From Collinsella sp. (lineage in GTDB: Bacteria; Actinomycetota; Coriobacteriia; Coriobacteriales; Coriobacteriaceae): a stretch of 10,618 nucleotides of DNA. The stretch is from the NCBI GenBank assembly GCA_019419405.1, contig DYAA01000033.1, forward strand, positions 1-10,618, given 5' to 3'. The notes below the pieces were generated by a model. The model saw nothing but the letters and a program-made list of their open reading frames with translations, did not search any database and was not told the DNA's origin. Below, in pieces: positions 1 to 7,109 of this stretch; positions within the stretch are counted from its first letter, which is position 1, and every line of letters begins with the position of its first letter. The translations under genes and the position numbers were made by a program.

Positions 1-3
1 GAC

Positions 4-32
4 TAGTCGTTTAAGAACGTCCCCAACGACTA
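4..32 (-). terminator. stem-loop directly after the hypA stop
   Basis: An 8-bp perfect inverted repeat (TAGTCGTT at 4-11, AACGACTA at 25-32) encloses a 13-base spacer that contains CGTCCCC on the plus strand. On the minus strand it begins two bases after the hypA stop codon, where a transcription end would be expected. No T-tract is visible after it because the window ends, and the loop is long for a classical intrinsic terminator. It could instead be a dispersed repeat, since a similar stem-loop follows the small gene at 8670-8864. Confidence 0.4.
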
Positions 33-34
33 AG

Positions 35-463
35 TTAGGCGATGTGGAGGGGGTTGGCGGCGTCGACGGCATCGGGGGCATCGGATAGGCCGTCGGGGGC
101 AGCGTCTGTCGGGTCCTCGTCGGGGGTCTCGATCTGCTTGATCATGACCTCCTGGCCCTGCAGCAGATAGGTCTCGCCGCTACCGCAATGGGGGCAGGTC
201 TTGCCGTGCTCGACCGTCGCGTAGTCGCAGCCGCACGCCTCGCAATGCGTCACGGCCTCGACAGGCTCCACAATAAGCTCCGCGCCCTGCGTGATAGGCT
301 TTTTATCTGCCGCCCAGCGCCAAGCATCAAGCAGCAGATCGGGAACGACGCCCGAGACCTCGCCCAGGAGCAGCGTCACGCTCGAAACGCGACTCACGCC
401 ATTGGCGCGCGCCACATTCTCGACATCGCGAATGATGTGATAGACGATTCCTAATTCATGCAC
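35..463 (-). CDS. hypA: HypA, hydrogenase nickel-incorporation metallochaperone
   Basis: HypA delivers nickel, with HypB, into the large subunit of [NiFe] hydrogenase during maturation in the cytoplasm. The N-terminus begins Met-His-Glu-Leu-Gly; in the family the terminal amine, His2 and nearby residues bind nickel. A zinc-ribbon follows with two CxxC pairs (Cys74/Cys77 and Cys90/Cys93), and the C-terminal strand reads GQEVMIKQIE, as expected for the fold. The start codon is GTG at 461-463, chosen because it places His-Glu at positions 2-3; the upstream Shine-Dalgarno is weak (GGAAG). At 142 residues it exceeds the usual ~113-120. The excess is an Asp/Ala/Pro-rich tail from about residue 113 to the end, absent from textbook HypA and of unknown role. 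No other hyp or hydrogenase gene lies in the window. The next gene upstream on this strand is the broken oxidoreductase, 190 bases away, so co-transcription is possible but unproven. Confidence 0.93.
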   Translation of the reverse strand: MHELGIVYHIIRDVENVARANGVSRVSSVTLLLGEVSGVVPDLLLDAWRWAADKKPITQGAELIVEPVEAVTHCEACGCDYATVEHGKTCPHCGSGETYLLQGQEVMIKQIETPDEDPTDAAPDGLSDAPDAVDAANPLHIA

Positions 464-653
464 TTTTTCTTCCGCCGTTCTAACGAACGGCGGTCGACTT
501 GACGCTGCGCGAGCCCCAGACGGACGATCTGCCTTTCAATCGTCGGGCATGGGCAAAAGCCCTATGCCCTCCTCTTTCAAGGCACCTCGCCACGCCTGGG
601 ACTCGCTCACTGTCCAACCGTTCTCTACGCCGTTCTCTTGTTTGTTGCGTTTT
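464..653 (-). other. hairpin-rich non-coding leader upstream of hypA
   Basis: No convincing gene lies here. Several inverted repeats occur in series: 472-480 with 485-493 (perfect 9 bp, 4-base loop), 523-528 with 539-544 (6 bp), 545-554 with 559-569 (10 bp with one bulged base, AAAA loop on the plus strand), and weaker 4-bp pairings at 580-583/594-597 and 599-602/612-615. The 6-bp and 10-bp hairpins abut exactly, so they could stack. The 9-bp hairpin ends only eight bases before the hypA GTG start and overlaps the likely ribosome-binding zone. None is followed by a T-tract on the minus strand, so none is a standard terminator. I did not match it to a known riboswitch. It may be a structured 5' leader of hypA or a degenerate repeat. 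Confidence 0.4.
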
Positions 654-3430
654 TTATTTCTTCCCAAATTTGATTTTGATCGCACGCTTCAAAGCGTACT
701 TGCCGAGGCTGGGGAGCTTTTGCTCGTATTTGACCATCGTGGAGCACTCGGGGCGGTCGCGATCCAGATGGATGGCGTCAAACGCGCACTTGGTGGTGCA
801 CAGGCCGCAGCCGATGCACTTGTTGGGGTCGACGATCGAGGCACCGCAGCCCAAGCAGCGAGCGGTCTCGGCGCGCACCTGCTCCTCGGTAAAGGTCTCG
901 ACGTACTCGCTAAAGGGCGCAGCCTTCTCGCGCTCGCGGTCGACACGTGCCACCTCGCGGCTTGCGTTGTCATAGCTCTCAATCACAACATCGTCGCGGT
1001 CAAGCGCGGTGTAGCGGCGCTGGTTGCGGCCGATGGTGAGCGTGGAGCCCGGCTGCACAAAGCGATGGATGGACACGGCGGCCTCGTGACCGGCGGCGAT
1101 GGCGTCGATAGCAAAGCTGGGACCGGTGTAGACGTCGCCGCCCACAAAGATGTCGGGCTCGGCGGTCTGGTACGTCTGCGGATCGGCAAGGGCACCCTGG
1201 CTGCGGCCGAGCTCCACCTTGGAGCCAGCCAGCAGGTCGCCCCACACAATGGACTGGCCAATCGACATGACGACACGGTCGGCATCGACACGGCGCAAGT
1301 CGTTCTCGTCATACTCGGGCGCAAAACGCCCCTCGTCGTCAAAGACACGCGTGCAGCGCTTAAAGGTGATACCGCACACACGACCGGCCTCGTCCAGGTG
1401 AATCTCCTTGGGGCCCCAGCCGCAGCTAATGTGCGCGCCGTCCTCAATGGCCTCGCGACGCTCCTCCTCGCTGGCAGGCATCTGACCTCGCTCTCCAGGC
1501 AGAACATCTCAACGTGCTCGGAACCCAGACGGCAGGCGTTGCGCGCGACATCGATGGCCACGTTGCCGCCGCCCACCACGATGGTGCGCCCGGGCAGCGC
1601 GTCGATCTTGCCGCTGTTGACCTCGCGCAAAAAGTCGACGGCCACGGTCACGTCCTCGGCATCCTCGCCCAGAATACCGGCAAGGCGGCCACCCTGGCAG
1701 CCAATGGCCACGTAAAAGGCTTTAAAGCCCTGCGCGCGAAGCTCGTCGAGCGTCACATCGCGACCGACCTCCACGCCATAGCGGAACTCGGCGCCCATCA
1801 GGCGAATGACCTCGACCTCGGCCTCGATAACGTCCTTCTGCAGCTTAAAGCTGGGAATGCCGTAGGTGAGCATGCCGCCCGGGCGCTCGTTTTTCTCGAA
1901 CACGACGGGCTTGTAGCCCTTCTCGGCCAGATAGAAGGCGCAGGACAGACCGGCCGGACCGGCGCCGATGATGGCGATCTTCTGGTCGAAGCCGCCGGCA
2001 CGCGTCGGGGTCACCACAGGTGGGACATAGCGAGTCGCGGCATCCAGATCGCGCTGGGCGATAAACTTCTTGACCTCGTCGATGGCCACGGCCTCGTCCA
2101 CGCGACCGCGGGTGCAGGCATCCTCACAGCGGCGGTTGCACACACGGCCGCAGATAGCGGGCAACGGGTTCTCGCGCTTGATGAGCGCCAACGCCTCGTC
2201 ATAGCGGCCCTGCGCCGCGAGCTTCAAATAGCCCTGAACGGCAACGTGCGCGGGGCAGGCCGTCTTGCAGGGAGCGGTGCCGGACTCATGCGTCTCGATA
2301 CGGTTGTCGTTGCGGTAGTTGGGCGACCACTTGGTGTGGTCCCACTTGGTGGCATCGGGCAGCTCCTGGCGCGGATACTCGGGTACCTGTCCGCCAGCCT
2401 TTTTGCTACAGAGCTTCTGGCCCAGTTTGGCGGCGCCGGCCGGACACACCTCAACGCAGCGACCGCAGGCCACGCACTTGTCCTTCTCGACCTTGGCGAC
2501 GTAGGCCGAGCGCGACAGGTTGGGCGTGTTGAACAGCTGCGAAGTGCGCAGGGCGTAGCACACGTTGACGTTGCAGTTGCAGATGGCGAAGATTTTGTTC
2601 TCACCGTCGATGTTGGTGATCTGGTGCACAAAGCCGTTGTCCTCGGCCTGGCGCAGGATGTCGTAGACCTCCTCGCGCGTCACATAATGGCCGCGGTCGG
2701 TCTCGACCACGTAGTCGGCCATATCGCCCACGGCGATGCACCAATCGGCCGGGTCGTCGGCGCAGCCCTCTCCCATCACGCGACGGCTCGCGCGGCAGCT
2801 GCAGGTGCTAGCGGCATACTTACCTTCGTATTTGTCGAGCCAATGCTCGATATGCTCGATCGGCACCGAGGTGCTCGCGGCATCGATGGCCTTCTCGACC
2901 GGAATGACATGCATGCCGATGCCGGCACCGCCGGGCGGCACCATCGGCGTGGCCTTGGACAGCGGTCCCTTGGACGCCTGCTCAAAGAACTTGGCATAGA
3001 CCGGATGCTCCTCGAGCTGGCTCACGCGCATGTTGAGGAACTCGGCGGAACCCGGCACCAGCATGGGCAGCACCCACTGCTTGGCGCGCTCGGGGTTTTC
3101 CCAGTTGTACTCGAGCAGACCCGTGTAGCTCATGTCGTCGAGCATTTTTTCGATATCGGCCTCGGGCATGCCGGTGAGCTTGACCATCTCGGGCAGCGTA
3201 TAGGGACGGCGCATCTTCATCTTGCAGAGCACTTCGGCCTGCTCGTCGGTTGCGGCCTCGGCAAACGACCAGTACTCGTAGCCCAGCAGCTCGTCGCGGT
3301 GCAGCAGGCGGTTGGTGCAGTGCTCACACAGTTTGACGATGGCCTCGCGCGGATGCTCCGGTATCGGCGGCACGAACTCCGCGCCGATATCGGGCTCGGT
3401 ATAGCTAATCCCCGGTCCGTTGAGAATCAT
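654..3430 (-). pseudogene. multi-[4Fe-4S] FAD/NAD(P)-dependent oxidoreductase (GltD-like), frameshifted
   Basis: This would be a cytoplasmic flavin/iron-sulfur oxidoreductase moving electrons between NAD(P)H, FAD and several clusters; the substrate is unknown. From ATG 3430 (AAGGGA five bases upstream; the longer GTG start at 3451 has its SD inside the coding sequence) the order is: a helical N-terminal region with CxxC at residues 35-38; a Cys-rich segment around 210-231 with CSCR; CNCNVNVC near 284-291; a [4Fe-4S] motif CVACGRCVEVCP at 319-330; a GltD-type cysteine cluster at about 388-439; the FAD motif GAGPAG at 489-494; and the NAD(P) motif GGGNVA at 620-625. The frame breaks at about residue 648 (bases 1485-1486) after CLESE. 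It resumes in another frame at MPASEEERR (1481) through GGDVYTGPS and a C-terminal ferredoxin motif CIGCGLCTTKC to TAA at 654. One missing base explains it, giving about 925 residues intact. Divergent from the TetR gene. Confidence 0.85.
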
Positions 3431-3516
3431 AGTCGTCCCTTCTCTTGCCACAGCCCGGCGAGACCGCGGCGCCCCTCTTTGTACGGGTTCGACATGCCCC
3501 CATGCCGTTCACCCGC

Positions 3517-3564
3517 TATTGTTGACATTGTGTCAAAAACAGTATTGACGAACCGTCAACAATA
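3517..3564. promoter_or_regulatory. tandem palindromic operators in the divergent promoter region
   Basis: Two perfect 15-bp palindromes share the pattern TTGAC-N5-GTCAA: TTGACATTGTGTCAA (3522-3536) and TTGACGAACCGTCAA (3545-3559), with centres 23 bp apart. Both sit inside a larger perfect dyad, TATTGTTGAC at 3517-3526 and GTCAACAATA at 3555-3564. They lie between the divergent oxidoreductase and TetR starts, where a TetR-family dimer would be expected to bind. The TTGACA elements could also act as -35 boxes in either direction. I could not assign a convincing -10 partner, so the transcription starts remain undefined. Binding by the adjacent regulator is inferred from position and symmetry. 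Confidence 0.75.
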
Positions 3565-3575
3565 TTCAAGACTGT

Positions 3576-3590
3576 TAGGCGAACGGTCAG
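3576..3590. promoter_or_regulatory. third, degenerate operator-like copy
   Basis: TAGGCGAACGGTCAG matches the palindrome at 3545-3559 in 11 of 15 positions, including the CGAAC core and GTCA half-site, but has lost dyad symmetry on one side. Its centre is 31 bp from the centre of the second palindrome and 28 bases before the TetR start codon. It may be a weak accessory site for autoregulation, or chance similarity. Confidence 0.35.
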
Positions 3591-3617
3591 GCAAAAGAGG
3601 ATGAAAGGCGGCAAAAC

Positions 3618-4280
3618 ATGGGCAACAACGCAGCAGATATCTCTGTGGTCGATGCCGTCCCCGCATCCGATAGCGCGGCAAAACGCCTGACGGGCGACGA
3701 GCGCCGTCGCGAGATCCTCGCCGCTGTGCGCGCCGTGAGCGCCGAGCTTGGTGTGTCCCATCTTTCGGTATCGGCCGTGACCAAGCGGGCTGGCTGCACG
3801 CGTTCGCTGTTCTACCACTACTTTGCCGATATGGATGCCGCCGTCACCGCCGTTATGGACGAGGCAATCGACGGCTTTATCGCCGAGCTCGAGCAGTGGA
3901 ACGCCAGCCGCACGGTTGGCGACATCGAAGGCGCACTCGACACCGTTGCTCCGCTCTTTAAGCGCCTGGTCGTGAGCGGCCACGAGTTGCCGAGCACGCT
4001 CACCTCGAGCAGCGGCGCGCTCTACGGCGGCTTTTTGCACAACGTGGTCCAGCGCGTGGCGCAGTATATCTGCGATACCACCGTGGTGGATTTTGTCGCC
4101 CATCACGAGCTACGCATCGACCATGTCTACGAGACGTTCTACACCCTCATCATGGGGCTGCTGATGTATATCCGCACGCACCCCGATGTGCCCGACGAGA
4201 CAGTCAAGGAAATCATCGCCTCGACGCTCCATATCGAGGGCTATACCGCCAAGTATCAGGAGCGCAAGCCCCAGAACTGA
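3618..4280 (+). CDS. TetR/AcrR-family transcriptional regulator
   Basis: A 220-residue one-component regulator, normal for TetR proteins: an N-terminal DNA-binding domain controls promoters and a helical C-terminal domain binds a ligand that releases DNA. Helices from about residue 27 (DERRREILAAVRAV) lead to a helix-turn-helix at about 48-68, with the typical SVSAVTKRAGCTRSLFYHYF ending. The C-terminal part is helical with no family-specific motif, so the ligand is unknown. The first ~25 residues form an extra low-complexity arm. ATG 3618 follows AAAGG with a nine-base spacing. The gene lies between the divergent oxidoreductase and the co-directional DUF5692-like gene, and palindromic sites lie just upstream, so repression of both neighbours and of itself is the likely role. 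Unlike its two neighbours, the reading frame is intact. Confidence 0.9.
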   Translation: MGNNAADISVVDAVPASDSAAKRLTGDERRREILAAVRAVSAELGVSHLSVSAVTKRAGCTRSLFYHYFADMDAAVTAVMDEAIDGFIAELEQWNASRTVGDIEGALDTVAPLFKRLVVSGHELPSTLTSSSGALYGGFLHNVVQRVAQYICDTTVVDFVAHHELRIDHVYETFYTLIMGLLMYIRTHPDVPDETVKEIIASTLHIEGYTAKYQERKPQN

Positions 4281-4297
4281 CGACATTTGGCCAAACT

Positions 4298-4325
4298 GCC
4301 CGCGATCAGAAGAGGGGCCGCGGGC
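4298..4325 (+). other. intergenic hairpin between the TetR and DUF5692-like genes
   Basis: A perfect 7-bp inverted repeat, GCCCGCG (4298-4304) and CGCGGGC (4319-4325), with a 14-base loop lies in the 63-base gap. No T-run follows, so it is not a standard terminator. It ends six bases before the AAGGAG ribosome-binding site of the next gene and might modulate read-through or translation. Confidence 0.3.
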
Positions 4326-4343
4326 TTGTGAAAGGAGAGCAGC

Positions 4344-5351
4344 ATGCTGTTCGATGTTTGGGGTAGCAATACCCTTATCCACTGGGCCGGCTGGGCCATG
4401 GTCTTTATTGGCCTGATCGTGCTCAACGAGGTCGGCCGCCGCACCAAGCTGGGCGCGGCCATCATCTTTGGCGTGGCTCCGCTGGCCATGACCATCTACT
4501 GCGTCGCTATCGCCATCGGCGTCTCACAGGGTGCCGAGTGGGCGCTCACCAACCCCACCCATGTGTACCAGAACAGCTGGTTCCACTACGCCAAGGTATA
4601 CGCGGCGCTGGCCGGTTGCTGGGGCTTCATTGCCATTAAGTACCAGTGGGGCAAGATCGGCAAGGCGCATTAGTTCCGCGCGTGGCCGTTTGTGATCGTC
4701 GCCATCAACATCATGATCGCCGTCGTGTCCGACTTTGAGAGCGCCTATCACTTCTTTGTCCTGGGCGAGTCCACCTGGGTCACCTCCGAGGGCGCCACGC
4801 AGCTCGCCGGCTGGAACAACGTGTTCAACGGCATCGCCGGTATCATCAACATCTTCTGCATGACCGGTTGGTGGAGTGTCTACGCCTCTGAGGACAAGAC
4901 CGACATGCTGTGGCCCGACATGACCTGGGTCTACATCATCGCCTACGATATCTGGAACTTCTGCTACACCTACAACTGCTTGCCCACCCACTCCTGGTTC
5001 TGCGGCTTTGCACTGCTGCTGGCGCCCACCGTCGCCGCCTTTATCTGGAACAAGGGCGGCTGGATCCAGAACCGTGCCTTTACGCTGGCTATTTGGTGCA
5101 TGTTTGCCCAGGTATTCCCGTACTTCCAGGAGGAGTCCATCTTTGTGACCCACTCCACGCTCGACCCCGGCGCCGCTACCGCGGTCTCGATCGCCGCGCT
5201 GGTCGCCAACGTCGCCGCGATCATCTACATCGTCTACCGTGCCAAGAAGCTCGGCCGCAATCCCTACAAGCAGGACGTCTTTGAGGGCACCAGCGATTGG
5301 GAGAAGGCTACCGCTCGCCGCGCCAAGGTTGATTACGCGCACGCCGAGTAA
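4344..5351 (+). pseudogene. DUF5692-like polytopic membrane protein, interrupted by in-frame TAG
   Basis: Reading through one stop codon, this gene encodes a 335-residue integral membrane protein. ATG 4344 is preceded by AAGGAG at good spacing. Hydrophobic segments appear at about residues 11-29, 37-60, 84-100, 116-130, 157-175, 194-212, 218-236, 243-260 and 279-298, with a charged C-terminal tail. Tryptophans and the run MLWPDMTWVYIIAYDIWNF (188-206), plus YNCLPTHSWFCG, resemble what I recall of the DUF5692 family; its function is not established to my knowledge. Codon 110 (4671-4673) is TAG, flanked by GKAH and FRAWPFVIVAIN in the same frame. From memory, relatives carry Trp at about this point, so TGG to TAG is the simplest change. 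Without suppression only the first 109 residues are made. It follows the TetR gene by 63 bases and probably shares its regulation. A GTG at 4692 could start the downstream part, but it has no clear ribosome-binding site. Confidence 0.75.
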
Positions 5352-5422
5352 CATGCCCGGCGCAAACGCCGCTTGAATGTGAAGCAGCATAGCCGGCTCC
5401 GCGCAACTCAACGCATTGCAGA

Positions 5423-5462
5423 GCCCCCGGAATGTGATTCGTCCGCGTTCCGGGGGCCTTTT
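5423..5462 (+). terminator. intrinsic terminator after the DUF5692-like gene
   Basis: A perfect 10-bp stem, GCCCCCGGAA (5423-5432) and TTCCGGGGGC (5448-5457), has a 15-base loop and is followed by CTTTT (5458-5462). It lies 72 bases after the DUF5692-like stop and separates that unit from the next plus-strand gene. Confidence 0.85.
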
Positions 5463-5583
5463 GCTGCCGCGAGGATGCGGCCGAACGATGCGCTCAGGTT
5501 AAATCGGATCTTATATTTCGTATGCGCTTTATATGGCTCCATTTTTGGGTACAGTGTTGAGCCGATATTGCATTGGGGGATAT

Positions 5584-7065
5584 ATGAGCGATGAGACGTA
5601 TGGCCGCGAGGATGCGGCCCAGGATGCGGAAGCATGTGCCGAAGCCCTGGAGAGCCTTGACCGGATCGCGCTAGACGAGCTCTCGTTTAGCGATTCGGTC
5701 GTCGACGCGCAAGACGAGGTGCACGAAGACACTGAGGACGAAGGCGGCGACGCCAAAGACGCTCCTGACGAAGCCGAAGAGGACGATAGCGAGGCCGACG
5801 ACCAGCCCGAATCCGACACGGGCGAGGAAACCGTCTTGCTCGACAGCTTACCGGCCGAAGATTCGCTGACTCGCGAGCTTCCTGGCCTGGGTTCCGCACC
5901 AGCCGTGGATGAGACCATCGCCATGGGCGATATTCCCCTGCCGTCCGTTCCCTCGGCACACGAAGCCGAGGTCCGCCATCGCAAGATGTCGCCCAAGCGC
6001 CGCAATCTGATGGTCGCCGGTGTCGTGGCCGTCGCGCTCGTCGCCGGCGGTGCAGGCTATGCTGCCTGGAACGGATATCAGCAAGAGCAGGCTGCCGCTG
6101 TCGCCGCCAATGCCCACACGATGATGTCGGTGCAGATTGGCGTGCATGCCGCGGGCCTCGACTGTTCCGCCGGCTCCAAGATTCCCGTACAAGTGAGTGG
6201 CCAGGATTCTGACGGATCCTCCGTGAGCGAAACACTCTATGTTGACGAGCACGGCCGTGGCATCAAACTGCTACCCGGTGACTACACGCTCTCCATCGCT
6301 GCCTCCCCCATCGCGTCCGACGGCACCGTCTATACCGTGCCGACCACCAAGGCGCAGGTCACGATCAAGAGCGACGGACAGGACCTAAGCAGCCAGGCCG
6401 CCTTTAAGCTCAAGGTGCCTTCGGCCGACACGGTAACCGACGACCAGATCGATGCCGCCGCCAAATATGCCGAGGAGGGAGGCGCGAGCTCCGCCGCCAC
6501 CGCCAAGGTGCTCCAGCAGGCGGCAACCGCGCGGCGCGACGCCGCCGTCAATGCCGTGAGCGCGCAAAAGGCACAGGCAGCCCGCGATGCTGACGCTCGC
6601 CACAAGGCAACCGACCTCTACCAGCTCGATATCCCCGTCGAGTGGTACGGCAAGGTCGAGACTTGGCAAAATGGCAGCACGCTATGCATCTATCTTGCCG
6701 GCGACAGCGATACGCCGATTGTGACGCTCGTCGCGGTGCGCGAGGGCGAGAGCTTTACGCCCGATGAGGGCGATACGGTTTTGGGTGCGGCCAATCTAGG
6801 CAACGGTTATACCGTCTACGCCAGCGGCCCCGTCTATCCGTACGTGGTGCCCCAGACCATCAACGGACGGACGCAGAATCCCGTGTCAACCTACCCCATG
6901 GACACGGCCATTGAGCTTGTCGAGCTCACGACCGGTAACCGCTACACCTATAGCCAGATCAAGAACGTACTGGTCGGCAAAGACGGCAAGGCAGACGCCG
7001 CGACCAAACTCGAGACCGACTACCTCGCCCAGATTCTCCTGCCGAGCATCAAGGCCCAGGACTAG
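5584..7065 (+). CDS. membrane-anchored extracytoplasmic protein of unknown function
   Basis: I do not recognise a named family. The 493-residue product has a very acidic cytoplasmic N-terminus (about 45-85, Asp/Glu-rich), a basic stop KMSPKRR at 134-140, one transmembrane helix at about 141-163 (LMVAGVVAVALVAGGAGYAAW), then an exported portion. This contains a probable beta-sandwich at about 182-263 (QIGVHAAGLDCSAGSKIPVQV to TTKAQVTI), an Ala-rich helical, possibly coiled-coil, linker at about 285-345, and a C-terminal domain from about 346 starting LYQLDIPVEWYGKVETW, a pattern I associate with secreted Coriobacteriia proteins. A charged N-terminus, one helix and a large C-terminal region imply type II topology. 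ATG 5584 is chosen because GGGGG lies close upstream; an in-frame ATG at 5533 adds 17 residues but lacks a ribosome-binding site. It is monocistronic between a terminator and a convergent gene. A cell-envelope role is inferred only from topology. Confidence 0.85.
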   Translation: MSDETYGREDAAQDAEACAEALESLDRIALDELSFSDSVVDAQDEVHEDTEDEGGDAKDAPDEAEEDDSEADDQPESDTGEETVLLDSLPAEDSLTRELPGLGSAPAVDETIAMGDIPLPSVPSAHEAEVRHRKMSPKRRNLMVAGVVAVALVAGGAGYAAWNGYQQEQAAAVAANAHTMMSVQIGVHAAGLDCSAGSKIPVQVSGQDSDGSSVSETLYVDEHGRGIKLLPGDYTLSIAASPIASDGTVYTVPTTKAQVTIKSDGQDLSSQAAFKLKVPSADTVTDDQIDAAAKYAEEGGASSAATAKVLQQAATARRDAAVNAVSAQKAQAARDADARHKATDLYQLDIPVEWYGKVETWQNGSTLCIYLAGDSDTPIVTLVAVREGESFTPDEGDTVLGAANLGNGYTVYASGPVYPYVVPQTINGRTQNPVSTYPMDTAIELVELTTGNRYTYSQIKNVLVGKDGKADAATKLETDYLAQILLPSIKAQD

Positions 7066-7092
7066 CGGACCATGACACCTGAGTCCTGGCCT
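7052..7092. terminator. hairpin between convergent genes, possible bidirectional terminator
   Basis: AGGCCCAGGACT (7052-7063) pairs with AGTCCTGGCCT (7082-7092), 11 bp with one bulged C and an 18-base loop. It covers the stop codon of the plus-strand gene and lies in the 44-base gap before the convergent ATPase stop. No T-tract follows on either strand, so termination would not be classical. Confidence 0.4.
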
Positions 7093-7109
7093 CGCAAATC
7101 CATAGACGA

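Noticed and set aside
472..493. The 9-bp hairpin before hypA as an intrinsic terminator of the oxidoreductase transcript.
   Set aside because: On the minus strand it is followed by an A-rich run rather than T; the T-run lies on the wrong side.
1514..3604. A 696-codon plus-strand open frame opposite the oxidoreductase.
   Set aside because: It is a shadow of a high-GC gene: the product is Ala/Gly/His/Leu-rich with no motif, while the minus strand carries clear Fe-S, FAD and NAD(P) motifs.
4671..4673. TAG as a pyrrolysine codon.
   Set aside because: There is no pyl gene or suppressor tRNA in the window, the family does not suggest it, and a TGG to TAG change is simpler.
5848..6252. Minus-strand open frames inside the membrane-anchored protein gene.
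   Set aside because: Composition is that of an antisense shadow, with no ribosome-binding site or recognisable motif.
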